Positions 48,260 through 60,300 of a stretch of 64,000 bases of DNA are shown one piece after another. Source of the DNA: Sordaria brevicollis (lineage: Eukaryota; Ascomycota; Sordariomycetes; Sordariales; Sordariaceae); NCBI GenBank assembly GCA_033439795.1, contig JAUTDP010000001.1, positions 496,001 to 560,000 on the forward strand, read 5' to 3'. Below the pieces are notes generated by a model that was given only the letters and a program-made list of their open reading frames with translations, had not been told where the DNA came from and did no database searches. A program made the position numbers and the translations under genes. The stretch's first letter is position 1; each line of letters begins with the position of its first letter.

Positions 48260-51000
48260 GTATGGTCATCTGTCCGCTTTCTCTTCGGGTGTTCCCTTCC
48301 AAGACTGACACTTTGAGAAGAAACAACAATTGAGGACCAGCCGACCGACCGACCGACTGACTGGGCCTAGCCTTGTGAAGCACCACGAAGGCAGGACCTG
48401 TCCTAACATTTGAGACCACTCTCCGCTGCCCCCGCCGCTGTGCACACTGGTGCAACTCCCAACCGGACAACTACGAAACTGTGTACGCGTCTTCAGTTCG
48501 AGCTCTCGCGCGTCGCCGCAAGCTTCCATGGAGCTTCGCGAATGCCCCATCACCAAGGACCGACCGACTGGCTCGACCCATCCGTCAGGATCACTTTGCG
48601 ACCGGTTGGACATGTGTACGCGAAACTGAGAGCACTTCGTGGTAGATGACGGGGGGAAAGTTGGGGATGGTGAGAGGTAACGTGATAGCCCCAAGGAACG
48701 GGCAAAGAAAAGACACCGTCCAGAACCCAAACCCATGTTATAGGAAACACGAGGATAAAGAAGGCTGTCGTGCTAACTTAAGGCAACTTTGGGCACACAA
48801 GCAGATACGATACACGGCACGGCGCCCGTACCGATTGCCCGAAATAGCAACTCCGTCGTGTTCCGATCCGGTCGTCTTACATCATCGTCAGCCCAGTTCG
48901 TACTTCTCAACTTTGGGGTACCGATGCGCAACGTTACTCAACCAGAAATCGGTGAACAATACACTACCGGTCTCATGGCGAGAAAATGGTCGGTCGAAAT
49001 GCGAACTACACCCATCGCCAAATAGTTGAGCCTGGGGAGCCGAAAGCGTTTCGTTTGCAAACGTATTCCCCCAGCCTGCTCGTTCCGTCGGCAATGGAAG
49101 CTTTGGGGCTTTCGGTCACCTGCCTACACGTATCGGCGCCTTTCCTCGTCTGTCTGCTTCTCGCCTTCCGGGATACGGAAAGGCGCAGCCGCGTTCCGCA
49201 ACGCAGCCTGGTATCGCAGCGATACGGACGGCTGAGCCGCATTCCTGGGAAGTGGGCGGGATCCGAGTTGTTTTGTTGAACTTGTCGTCTGAATCGCTCG
49301 GTCGGTCCGGAGCGGGGGCGGAGACGCTGCGGCACGGCTCCAGAGAGGGGTCCACGGGATGATCGGCGTCATTGGACCCTGTTTGTTGCTAGCCTGCCGA
49401 GCTTGCCGAGCCCGAAAGCACCTTGTTGGCAAGGCAAGTGCCGGGTCAAACTTGGCCGAGACATCGCCTGATAACGAAGGACATGCCGTTCCGATGAGAA
49501 GTTCAATGGACGGGATTTGGAACAGCCCGAGATTCGAGCATGTTCCACCGTTGTGTGGAAATCTTCGAAGAGGGCGTTGAAGAAATGCAACAGAAGAAAG
49601 ACGATGTTGTGCACGGAAGGTTGCAGAGCGGTTGATGGCATGAGGTGGCTTGTGGAAGCCCGGAGAGAGAAGAGGCATGATGTTGTGCTTGTTACGCCTC
49701 ACCCGAGTTGACGCCTCCCCAGCCTCTTCTTGTGATTTTCGAATTCCTCTTCGTCCTCCGAGAATATCCGTTGATAGGATGTGCCATCACAATGAAGCCA
49801 CCTCAGTGTTGTGGTTGCGAACAACTCGATGTCATGTTACCTCCGATCCAGCTCACGATGATCCCCCACAGTTTTCCTATTCGCCTTTTGATTATTCCTC
49901 CGTCTGCTTTCCTGCTCAATTTGGCGAAAGCAATATGCGATAGCCACGATGATTTGTCTGACTGTGTCGACCCCATATGTCATGGGCCATGTTTCTTATT
50001 GGCGGAATGACACCGGTCGTGGGAACTGGTTGAATACGAGAAATGCTGAGTGCCGATCGTCCCAAGATACCTCCACTTTTACCCGCTGCGAAGGGGCCCC
50101 GCGACTGCTGCGACTTACTGCGAGGATGGTGTGAGGGTTGGAGTTTGTTTGCACGACGATACGAAGGTTGAGATCCCGGAATGGGAGCATGATCGAATGT
50201 TGATATTGCTCTCGTGGAGTTCAGTTTTGCGAATCGCCAAAGTTTCGGGTTGAGGTCAGAAGAGCTGCCAAACGTACATCCCCTCGACCGTTTGCTTGTC
50301 TCTGGATATTTCTGCGAAGCCGTTACGAGTTGATGGTTTCACAACATCGTGAGGCTCGGTGAGCCAGCCACCTTCCAAATCCCAGCTAGAGCAAAACCGA
50401 GCCAGCAAACAAACAACACTCGATCTGTACAGACGTGGCATAGCAGTACGGAGTTTCATACCATCCTATCGACGTTGCAAGCCTTCGTACTCGATAGTAG
50501 CGCTGGTGTTCACGAGACTTTAGGGTGTTCTTGGCTTCCACCAAAAACCCGGGCCAGTCAAGGCAAGATGCGTTGCTGCATGGGGTAAAGAAAACGGCTT
50601 GGCGGCGGCATGCTACCCTACGCCTACCCTTTACTCGGCCCCGGTAAGCTTCATGCCACTTCCCACATCGGGCTGTGTAAGTGCCGCCTTTCTTTGGGTT
50701 CGTAACCTCTGTTTTCCGGTGCTTTCCTTACCCATGACGTCCAACGAGGCAACTTAGAGTTTTGTTTGGTTGCATAGTGTGGGGATTCGGGAATTCTATT
50801 TGCGGCGACAAGATGGTACGTAGCGTGATCGTATCGTGGGTGTGGTGACCGATTGATAAGACTGGACTGGTGGATCTACCGTAAACACCACCAGATACGG
50901 ACAGCACGATGCCGTATTCCGTTCTTTCCCCCCACGTCAGTGGTGGTGATGTTGTGTTGTGTGAGCATCAGGCAAGGGAAGGAAGGAGCTAGAAGGGAGG
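48260..51000. other. Intergenic, normal composition
   Basis: About 2.7 kb of balanced-composition DNA right of the heterochromatin edge. Many short overlapping open frames on both strands exist, none with codon pattern, introns or a recognisable domain. A (CCGA)n-like run lies at 48,339-48,361. I see no gene; a non-coding transcript or the far upstream region of the 51.2-kb gene is possible. Confidence 0.5.
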
Positions 51001-51017
51001 AGGGATCTTCGGGGTGC

Positions 51018-51025
51018 ATATAAGG
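51018..51025 (+). promoter_or_regulatory. TATA-like element upstream of the cerato-platanin gene
   Basis: ATATAAGG lies 185 bp upstream of the start codon, in a pyrimidine-rich promoter (tcctcctccgtcctccctcg follows). This gives a plausible transcription start near 51,050 and a 5' UTR of about 150 nt. Position and context are the only evidence. Confidence 0.5.
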
Positions 51026-51209
51026 GTCCTCCTCCGTCCTCCCTCGAAGTATTCTTGCTTGACATTGGATTCCACATCAGCATCCAGCATCAGCCTTTCT
51101 GTCTTCAACTCACTACTAGACTACTTCACCTTAATACTACCAAGTGTTCTTCTTGGATAATACTGTAATCACCAACCCCAACCAAACAACACATCCCACA
51201 TCCATCAAC

Positions 51210-51686
51210 ATGCAGCTCTCCAAGATCCTCGGCTTCTTCACCCTGGCCACCGCCGCCTCTGCCACCACCGGTATGTTCCTCCCTCTTCCCATCTCCCCGC
51301 CTTTTAACACCCCCACTAACATGCCACAAGTCTCCTACGACACCGGCTACGACGACCCCAACCGCTCCCTCACCGTCGTCTCGTGCTCGGACGGCGCCAA
51401 CGGCCTCATCACCAAGTACGGCTGGAACTTCCAGTCGCAAATCAAGAACTTCCCCTACGTCGGCGGCGTCGAGCAAGTGGCCGGCTGGAACTCGCCCAAC
51501 TGCGGTACCTGCTGGTCCGTGACATACAAGGGCAAGACGATCAACATCCTCGCCATCGACCACACGGGCGCCGGGATCAACATGAGCAAGAAGGCCATGA
51601 ACGAGTTGACGGGCGGTAATGCCGAGCAGTTTGGCAGGGTGGATGCGCAGGTGCAGCAGGTTGCGTTGAGTGCTTGTGGGCTTTAG
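51210..51686 (+). CDS. ccg-14: Cerato-platanin family secreted protein (snodprot1 / ccg-14-like)
   Basis: Encodes a 138-residue secreted protein in two exons (51210-51270 and 51331-51686). The 60-nt intron starts GTATGT, has a CTAAC branch site and ends CACAAG. It contains no stop and keeps frame, so it could be mistaken for coding. Residues 1-19 form a signal peptide ([18 protein letters not shown]). The mature part starts VSYDTGYDD and shows the family motifs RSL.VVSCSDG, NCGTCW and a C-terminal SACGL, giving the four conserved cysteines (two disulfides). Family knowledge: small non-catalytic, expansin-like wall-associated proteins that bind chitin oligomers and act as elicitors in plant-associated fungi. 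In Neurospora crassa the homologue is clock-controlled gene 14. ATG context (CAACATG) is good. Orthology to ccg-14 is inferred from similarity. Confidence 0.93.
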   Translation: MQLSKILGFFTLATAASATTGMFLPLPISPPFNTPTNMPQVSYDTGYDDPNRSLTVVSCSDGANGLITKYGWNFQSQIKNFPYVGGVEQVAGWNSPNCGTCWSVTYKGKTINILAIDHTGAGINMSKKAMNELTGGNAEQFGRVDAQVQQVALSACGL

Positions 51687-51689
51687 GAG

Positions 51690-54043
51690 ATTTCTTCCAC
51701 TTCGGAGGGGAAAATGGGGGATGGTGGGGATGAAACCTAGGAGGTTAGGTTTGGGATGGTGGTGATGGAGTGGTTGCGACTTCCTGGTGTACCACATGCA
51801 TCGGTAGGGGTACTGAAGAATGATGGGGATGATGGAAATGGGAACGGGGAGTCCACGTTCATGACCAAGTTCTTTTTGCACTTGGTGGGGACGTGGAACT
51901 CGATGCTGTCAAAGGCGACGTTCATTATTGTGGCGTTTACGTTGATTGTGAGGATTGGAATGATTACGGATCATCATAATTAATGAGGGTATGGGTTAAT
52001 GAGGACATGGTTATTATCACACCGTCTACACGCTGCTTGCTCGTTTCATGTGATGTCCCGGTCTTTGAGGTGAACGGATGGCATACACGGCATTGTGAGG
52101 ACTCAATTCCAGGTTTCTTCTATTTTCGCCAATACACACATCGAGATGACCTCCATCCAACAGAGTCAAGAACGTCGATTCTGCTGCTAACAACTTCCAC
52201 TTCTCTCCCCTCATCGCCCATCTTCTACGAACCACCCCCGATGTCAAATTCAACAACTCCTCATGTTCAACAGTCATGAACATCTCGGCCCCAACCACCC
52301 GTGATCGCCCAAGTGCATGAGCCTCGAAGATCGACATTGCGGTGTGCGAAATCCACTTCCGAACCGAGAATACCTCTACCACCTGCATAGCCTGGCTTTG
52401 TAGATCGATGGAGAAAGAAAAAGTCCAGACCGCAACCGCGCAAGGAATCGGCGTCAGATTTGTCCAGGCCGGGAAAGATACGATCATGTCAGACCATGAC
52501 AGTCCAGAACGTATGGAGCCAACAGATCTGATGGCACCAGGCTGGGAGTAAACAATCACCCGTCTTCTCGAGGTCCAGTCGCTGTTCAACATGTTCCATT
52601 TGCCTCCAGCCAGAATTTCCACAAACGGCAGAGTGTACGTGGAGAGAAATTTCTCAAGCTCGTATAGTCGAACAGGCGACGGATTGGACGTTCAAGAAGA
52701 GGACACTTAATTGAAGGTATTGCAAGATGGAGAAAAGGCTCAGTTTCTGGTGGAGGTAGCCGATGAATGGCATGGAAAATTTTTCTGATAGTCGCCTTCA
52801 GGATAGAGATAGACATAACCTTGGGAGTATTGAATTGCCTTATTACTACCCCACCTGGCTACCTACTCGCAACTTCACCAAGATAGCTTCGGATTCCTAA
52901 TATCTCGTAGTCTGTCTGTCTGCTGGTGCATCAGCGAGTCTCGAGTCTCGTGGTATCTGTTGAGATTCCTGCGCCCTAGGATTGTTTTGAAAATTGTCCC
53001 AGGGGACAGGACATGCGACGTTCTCAGGACTGGAGGCGGAGGGGTTGAAAGAAAACGATTTGGCTGTGTCTAGGTAAGCACAAATTGATGGATTGTAGTC
53101 GAAATAAAGTTGACGGTCCGGACTTCCGAGCGCCGGAATAGAAGTGCCGGTGCCGGTCCCCGGATGAAGATCTCCACATGGCCAACACGGGATGAAGGTT
53201 TGGGATGCCCGGCCTCCTATCCACAACCTCACTCCCTGGATTGAAGGATCTAGCATGCATGAAGGGATATACATTCCAACTTTAGGTGGTTGACCTTTCT
53301 GCAGTTATAGCAGCCATGGTCATATACTCTTAGTTTGAGAAAGTTTGAGGAGTGGAAGTAGAGGTGCGGTTGGTGAACGGTGTCGATTTAGGGTTGGAGG
53401 GCGGTAAAGTAGATCCGGCACTCGCGGGCTGGAGCTAATGCCGGGCCGGGCCGGCCCCGGAAAGAAGGTTCGGTGGGGGGTTTAAGTGGCATGAAAGTTG
53501 GGATGGAAACCGTGCCTCGGCCTTGTTATGACGACCTCTTCCGCGGTTCCGTACGTGCACATCTAGAAAGTTGAAGGAATCTATTTTGTCAGATTCTCGG
53601 TGTCCCTGAATATTCACGATCCTTATCCTGCTGCAGAACTACCACGGTGGGTTGGAGGATGAGAGGAGGACGTAAAAGGTGAATTAAATGCTGAAGAGAC
53701 GCATCAAAAACCAGGGCGCCTGCTTATTGCAGATTGTACTATGGGCGTTGGTTGTTTCATAAGGACGCCTAACGGGAAGACTTTGTTCAAGTCGGCGGGA
53801 TGACAGGTAAAAAGTGGACGAGAGACGTTAAGAGAATGAGTGTTTGCATTCAAAGGCATCTTGAGCCGCTAGCCGGCTCTTACCCCAGTCCTGTCATCTG
53901 GATCTGACACCTTGTGCTCTCTCGCCAACTGTTTGATCATAACAATCGTCAACACTCATGTGGCCAGGCACTAAACCGTGGAGCTTCACGGCTTTTGGCG
54001 AGTTTTTCCTTCACGCTCCCCAAGGTCAACATACCGCCGCTGT
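51690..54043. other. Intergenic, normal composition
   Basis: Holds the 3' flank of the cerato-platanin gene and the 3' flank of the convergent secreted-protein gene. A 198-codon minus-strand open frame (52,026-52,622) has no recognisable domain, no supporting introns or neighbours, and I do not annotate it. A self-complementary GGCCGGGCCGGCC run is at about 53,441-53,460. Nothing else supported. Confidence 0.45.
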
Positions 54044-54809
54044 TCAGCATTTGTCATATTTGATAATGACATTCCAGTTATCCGTCATGAAGACTTGGCC
54101 CTTGACATAATCAAAGACCCCAAGGGGTGTTATCTGGGGGGTGATGCCGCACTTGTTGATGATAGTTTGGGCGGCACCCGAAATGTATCCAAAAGTATCA
54201 ATGGTCTTAGACACGGTGTTCTGGAACGAGAAAGCTGTTAGCACAATGTTTTCTGTGACCGGAAGAGACCGGCAAAGCGTATGACATACATCGTTGCACC
54301 AGTAAATGGCTGCGCTGTGTGAGCAGCTGACTCGCCCACAGTTTCCTGGACCCGGGCCATTGGTCGGCTTCCCGGGGACGCCGTTGAGGTAGACCAAGCC
54401 AGCCTGGATGGCTTCCAATTTGGCCAACCCAAAGACATCGCAGTACCACTCCTTGAGGTAGTAGGCGCGAGCCTCGATGGGTGCATCGACAGCGGAGCTG
54501 TTATCGGGGTTTTCGATGCCAAAATCAGAGACGAAGGTCGGGTTGATCTTTCCCAGTTCCTCGACGACGTGCTCGACGGTACCAGTGATGTTTACGCTGG
54601 GGCCTCCCGGAGTGGTCTCGACCTCCCAGGTGAGCTCCTCAATACCATAGCCATCAAGGGGTGAAGCGTCTCTGTTCGCAACCGTTGGAATGGCGACTGT
54701 AGGGAGGGCCTGATACGAGGAGGTCAGTAATATGTGCGGCAGAACTGATAGGATACCATACCTGTAGCACGGCCAAGAGGACACCAGTGGTGATGATGGA
54801 GGAAAGCAT
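54044..54809 (-). CDS. Secreted cysteine-rich protein of unknown function
   Basis: Two exons on the minus strand: 54,809-54,762 (16 codons) and 54,709-54,044. They are joined across a 52-nt intron (donor GTATGG, CTGAC-type branch site, acceptor ATCAG), giving a 237-residue protein. Exon 1 plus the start of exon 2 make a signal peptide (MLSSIITTGVLLAVLQA then LPTVA). The mature protein has an ELTWEVETTPGG segment, one acidic segment, then a cysteine-rich core NCGRVSCSHSAAIYWC.NDVC...C, and ends in KYDKC, with about nine cysteines in all, suggesting disulfide stabilisation in the extracellular space. This NCGRVSC...IYWCND pattern is common in uncharacterised secreted ascomycete proteins. Function unknown. 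An alternative upstream ATG at 54,863 exists but the ATG at 54,809 gives the better signal peptide. Confidence 0.8.
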
Positions 54810-54896
54810 GATGATGACTGTTGAGGCACAGGCTTGGAAGTGTCTGCCGTTGAAGTTGTTCACGATGGCCAGAACCGCTAACAGGAAGGCCGTCCC

Positions 54897-54902
54897 TTTA
54901 TA
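54897..54902 (-). promoter_or_regulatory. TATA box upstream of the secreted cysteine-rich protein gene
   Basis: TATAAA on the minus strand (within GGGTATAAAGGG), 88 nt upstream of the start codon. The consensus match and spacing are typical of inducible fungal genes. The Fot1-like transposon lies about 350 bp further upstream and could affect expression. Confidence 0.55.
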
Positions 54903-55246
54903 CCCAAAGGAAAAGGCTCAACGTCGAACCAATTCGTTTCCAGCCACGCCCCCCACCATCGTGCCAACTCATGCCCTAGCATATCCTGCCAGCAGAAAAC
55001 AGTGCTCAGCACAGCCTGCTGTGGAATCTCTCCCATGCTAGGACAAATAGTTCTTGGTCCGTTGTAGAAATTACATGATTGAGCATGATTCTGTGCTCTC
55101 TACGAAGAGGGAAGATACTTAGCAATGTGACATCCAATGCTATGGTGAACCTGAGATGTGGAGGTGATGCTGAACCGAGTTGCAAGCGCGACAGTACTCA
55201 CAGTGTGTACCACATTCGCAGCTACTCGTCTCCATGAACCGGCGGC

Positions 55247-55248
55247 TA
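55247..55248. repeat. TA target duplication of the Fot1-like element, left
   Basis: TA precedes the left TIR and TA follows the right TIR (57381-57382). This matches the TA target preference of Tc1/mariner/pogo elements. Confidence 0.8.
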
Positions 55249-55342
55249 CCCGTGCCACGCCCCCACTTTTCTGGGCACTCGAAACTCGCACCCCCTAAAG
55301 TGGGTGCTCACGGCCAGTACGGCCAACCCACCACAACGGCCA
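55249..55342 (+). repeat. Left TIR of the Fot1-like element (94 bp)
   Basis: Begins CCCGTGCCACGCCCCCAC and matches the reverse complement of 57287-57380 over 94 bp with a single C/G difference. It is completely free of RIP although the interior starting at about 55,345 is heavily mutated. Confidence 0.95.
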
Positions 55343-55441
55343 AATCGTAACAATTTCGAATTTCCTAACAACCTCTTTTTTTTTATATTATTAATAATAA
55401 TACCACGACCTCGTTTTCAATCAACAGTTATTAGATTTACG

Positions 55442-57190
55442 ATGGAGGTACGTTTACAACGAGCGCTCGATTTCTACGAAGAAAATCCCGACGTTCTAAT
55501 AATTATATTATATAAAATATTCGAAATACCCCGTAAGCGCCTCCGTAACCGTATTTAGGGCATCCCTCCTAAAAAAGGCCTCCCCGCGTATAATATTAAA
55601 TTTATAATTAGTAAAGAAAAGGCTTTATATAATTATATCGACCGTTTCGATAAAATTAACTTCGTTATATAATTAAAATATATTTAAAACGCTATAAATC
55701 ACCTACTTTAATTTAAATTTTCTAAATAAGAATTCGAGATTACGGGCGATAATTTACCCTATATTAATTATAATTAGGCGTCCCGATTTATTAAACGTTA
55801 CGAATATTCTAAAATTAAGTAGAAAAAAATAAATAATATTAAAAAGGATAATAAAAATATAATAAAAGTAAACCGCCTCTTTAATATCGTTTTTAAATAA
55901 AATTACTAATAATTAATATAATAAATAACGGTATACTTTAAAAAATTTTACGACGTTATTTAATAAGAAGGCTTCCTCCCGTCGGATATTTAAAATATAA
56001 ACGAAATAAATTTCTATATTAATATAGGAAAAAATTAGGTCGTTATTACTAAGCGGAAACGTACGTACTATTTTACTATCCTAAAGAATCGAAAATTAAT
56101 TACCTATATTAAAGCTATTTTAGCGTCTAGAGAATATTACCCTACCTTTATAGTCCTTATTAGCCAATTATATATATTAAATTAATACGAAATATTAGAA
56201 TTAGACCTACGTATAATTATCGCGACGGTATTAATAGAATATTCGAACAATTAATTATCTTTTAAATAATTAAAATACTAGGACGAATACTTTAAAAAGT
56301 TCTAATAGGGTAGGAAGCGGTTATTTATATTCGATAGCTATAACTCTTACTATATTAAAGAGTTTCTTTAATATTATAATAACCGTGGCATTATAGTATT
56401 TAATCTACCTCCCTACTTTATTCATTTACTTTAACTTTTCGATATAATAGTCTTTCAACCTCTTAAATACTATTACTCTTAAATACTTAATATATTAATT
56501 CGTAATAGTTATATTAATATTATTAAATTAGACTTCTTAGGTATTATAGAGGGTATAAGGAGTAACGTATTTAAATAATCGATAATTAAATCTAGATTCA
56601 AAAAAATAGGCATTTATCTATTTAATCTATAAATAAATAAGTACCCCCTTCTTTAGCTATTTAACACCCTCTTTAATATATATTTAATAATTTATATAAT
56701 AATAATAGGTTATATTCGGACCGTTTTAAGATTATATAATATAATATATACCCTCCCCCCTATTAGGACCTTTAACCTCCTTTACGCCGTTTTAAACGCT
56801 AAATAACCTTCGTTAAATAAATAAAGCGGTTAATTAATTGTATAATATTATAAAAGAACGAAATTTATCCCCATTATTTAAAAAGATAGTATTGAGCTTC
56901 ATTAAGGGTAGTAAAATCGCCGTAATGGAGTTAGTATAAATTAAGCGCAATTTGGGTAAAACCTAGTACGCTAAAGCCGTAAAACGTCGGCGTAAAGTAT
57001 ACAGTAGTCGATTAATACAATCCGGTAGTATTTTAAAGGTTTTTAATGGCCGAACTATAATATTTAAATAAGTTAATAATAACCTTCGTACTATTTATAA
57101 GAAAGTCGATAAAGCGAATTAATAATACTAAAATAAGGTTAAAAAATGGGGTTTTAAGGCGGCTAAACTAGTTAGAAAGTAGCGGAAGGA
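55442..57190 (+). pseudogene. Fot1/pogo transposase relic (DDE_1 family)
   Basis: Starts at ATG 55,442. The first ~39 residues are intact and include an N-terminal helix-turn-helix (YEENPDV...IPRKRLRNR), then the first TAG. After that the frame is interrupted by many TAA/TAG. Diagnostic late motifs: LFIFDSYNSYYIKEFL near 56,330 (second catalytic Asp and partner of the usual DGHSSH motif), GIIVFNLPPYFIHLLQLFDI-like segment (NLPP..TH.LQPLD pattern), and FKKIGIYLFN near 56,610 (usually F..TGI.PFN). It would have cut and pasted DNA at TA sites; now inactive. Confidence 0.85.
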
Positions 57191-57286
57191 GGGTACATTA
57201 TTGCCCTTTCAAATATTTAAACCGGGTCATCGAACCTATAGAATCCAATAAGGTTGATGAATATACCCTCATTTTTACCAGATACG

Positions 57287-57380
57287 TGGCCGTTGTGCTG
57301 GGTTGGCCGTACTGGCCGTGAGCACCCACTTTAGGGGGTGCGAGTTTCGAGTGCCCAGAAAAGTGGGGGCGTGGCACGGG
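57287..57380 (-). repeat. Right TIR of the Fot1-like element (94 bp)
   Basis: The intact partner of 55249-55342, followed by TA. It retains full G+C content. Confidence 0.95.
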
Positions 57381-57382
57381 TA

Positions 57383-60300
57383 GTTGTCTCGTAGCTTCGC
57401 TTGCGGTCTTGACGTCCTAGAAAGGCTAGAGTTTTGGTCTTTTGGAGCCGCATGTAAAAAGCCACTCTCAGCATCGGATGGCCGGCAGACCGGCCTCTAG
57501 ACTACGGGTGAGACGGACGCAAAGCAGATCTCCCGAGAACCATCCTGAGAATCGTCCGGAGAGTTCTCCTACCTGTACTTACAGGGACGTGCGCGACAAT
57601 GCTGTTCCATCCGACATCCGAACTTGTGAAATGGGGCTTGGTGCTCGTCAGGAGTAAAGATAGAGATGTTGGCTGCTCTCGACAATCAATGGCCTAGAAC
57701 ATCCTCAAGGGTTACCTCAAAGAACGAAATCAGACGACTAATAGATCGGAGGCGAAGGCGGCACTGGAATGGAAGACAGATTAGACAACTGGGCATGTCG
57801 AAGTAACTGTCCTTTCAATCATCACCCAGGTTTATCATCATCAGCAATGCTTTGACCACCACAAAGCTCAGGAAAGCATCGGAACTCCGAAAGAAGACAT
57901 CTGGGACCGACTTAAGTATCATCATCCGCAAGACGGTTGAACTTGGAGGTGTTGATGGATCAAAAGTGTAGATACCGGACCTCAATCACTTGACTGGGTT
58001 CGAGCAGAGATGTGGCCGGGAATGGTGTCGTGGATAGAGGAGATGGTATTCCTAACTGAGCCAGTGCATGTTGTCGCACACATTTGTTGGCGCAGTAACA
58101 TCGCAACGTGGGTCAGGGCCTCGCGCCACGCCCGATGGTGATGGATGATGGTGATGGATGATGGTGATGGATGATGGTGATGGATGATGGTGATGGATGA
58201 TGGTGATGGATGATGGTGATGGATGATGGTGATGGATGATGGTGATGGATGGAAATGCACTTCGCTTTGTGGCAAAAGCAAAACGAAACCAAAAGAATGA
58301 GTGTTGAAACAAGTGACAAGGGCGTTGAGAAATCACCCAGAGAAAGGTCGATTGACCGGTGCAGGAATCAGGATTGTCAGCTCTGGTGGTTGATGGGCTG
58401 AAGTTGACTCAGTTTTGTGAAATGGGAGAAATGACATTGCCAGTCTGGTTGGAGTCAAGTGGAGGCTGTACAATAAACTTTGCTTCAAATGAACTTTGAT
58501 GTTAGTCTTCCAATTCTATTTTGTACCATGCAGCCAGAACAATGAATTGGTTGGTCTGTGCGGGGTGTTCAACTCTCAGCGGGACCTTCGACCACAAGCG
58601 GAAGACAGGAAGGTGCGAACGACATGCTTTTTGAAAGCATTTAGCAGGAGAAAGAACCACTGCAGGTGCCTCACTCCTTCCCCTTCACTCTTTTTACCCG
58701 AAGATTATGTGGTTGGTGACGAAATTCACGCCGCGGGCTCCGAATTCTGGACGTGAACCGCACGTCCCTCAGCGTTGTTGCCAATCTCCAGTGTGAATGC
58801 TAACCCTCTCCTCGATTTACCAACTGTCCAATCTTTATCACATAGGAACACCACAATCCGCCAATGTCTGGTCTCCAGAGCCAACACAATGGATGTCGAT
58901 ATGAACAACTACATCTTCGGTATTCAAGCAATTGGACACACTGACTTCAGCCTCAATGTGTCCTCTTTTCCAATGACAAGCTCGAACCAACAGTCTCAGT
59001 TCCTGCCTCGCTGATTCGACAATGGCTCAACCGGTCAACCCACCTTCACCTCGAGAAATATTAAACGAGCGAGCGCATTGACGAACAAAAGACCAATATT
59101 CTGGGATTCTAGGCGCCTCCTGGGCCCAGCTTGCCGCATACCCGCATGCTCAAGAGAAATACGTATCTGCACTCGTTTCTGCTTCGAGCTTTGAGTTTGC
59201 CAGCGTTCAAGACATTTGATCTTCCAGTCTTGCTATCTTTGTCGTATGAACCCTTGTCTAACACGCATCGCAGGGTTTCCACGAGACAGCAAGGTTGGAG
59301 GCGAGAGGAAGTCAATCCCGAAGGAACTAGTGTATCTTTCCAGCTGGCCTTTCTCTCTCTGCCTGCTACCTAAGAAGCTCTCGAGAGTCGAAAAAGACAC
59401 ACACGCTTTGGCCTTGATCAAGGATGGACCCCAATGAAAAGTCGAATTGGAGGTTGGGACGTTGGGAAGCATTTCACGATTCCACGAATCCCACCAGATC
59501 CAGACTCGCCCACACCCTCGACGAGACAGCCAATCCGAGAAGGCCAAAAGTGCGGGGAGATATTCCAGAACAAGACTTTTCCATTTTGGAACCCTCTCTT
59601 CTCCACACCACTTCGTTGTTATGTACGGCTTTTGGTACGGCTTTTGACGGACCAAAGTTGAGCATGGCGTTGGTGCCATTGGCAGGTCGGTATAGATCGC
59701 ACAGCGAAAAGGCACGATGGGGAGCAAAAGATGTGTCCGCGAACGCGACAGTCTAGCCTGAACCAGAGTCATGGGAACTTCAATAACACCTCGATGAGAG
59801 AAATTTGCATGACCCATGGCCATGATGGCCCTGGTGAACATGGGCATGGGCATCGATGGCCGAGCCACAGGATTCCTCACTTGCTCACCCGGCTCTGGGG
59901 GCGACAAAGTTGCCGCTCGCATGTTGATTACGGATTTAATCACCCATGTGTCAATCTCCAAAGAGATGCGAAAGTAGGGCCAAGGTTGAAGGTCGCCGTC
60001 CGTGACCTCGTGGTCAAAGTGTATAGCTACACCAACCTATATGATACAAGCAAGTAAAGGATGGTTCGGCCCGCGCCTTTCCTTGCTGGTCGTCGTCATC
60101 CTCATAATCCTCGCTCTCCCTTTTCCTCATCATCAATACTTCTTTCGCTTTCGACCTAGTGGCCCCTCGGTCCCTGTTGATCGGAGGATCTCTCCAGATT
60201 GCGGTCGAAGCTTCTCCCCGGGGTTGACCACATTGTCGGGCCCAGTCTTTTCACTCATAATCTCCGTCCTCTTCTTTTCTCTCAAGCCAACCGACTGCTC

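Larger units (their letters stand above)
55249..57380 (+). mobile_element. Fot1/pogo-type Tc1/mariner transposon, RIP-inactivated (2,132 bp)
   Basis: 94-bp TIRs, a TA duplication and a DDE transposase relic define the element; its size fits the ~1.9-2.1 kb fungal Fot1/pogo group. The interior (55,345-57,180) is RIP-mutated, with the last ~100 bp before the right TIR less affected. It sits in otherwise normal euchromatin between the secreted-protein gene and a long intergenic stretch. It is the only repeat in the right quarter of the window. Confidence 0.93.

Noticed and set aside
49124..49702. 192-codon minus-strand open frame in the 48-51 kb interval
   Set aside because: Many other frames overlap it on both strands; composition is Arg/Pro/Ser-rich as in random GC-balanced DNA; no family resemblance.
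52026..52622. 198-codon minus-strand open frame
   Set aside because: No recognisable domain, no introns, no promoter cue; a frame of this length can arise by chance in balanced-composition DNA.
57982..58336. Three His/Pro/Ser-repeat ORFs on the minus strand
   Set aside because: Produced by the 13-bp minisatellite being read in all three frames; not proteins.
59233..59961. 242-codon minus-strand open frame
   Set aside because: No domain and overlapped by several plus-strand frames of similar quality.
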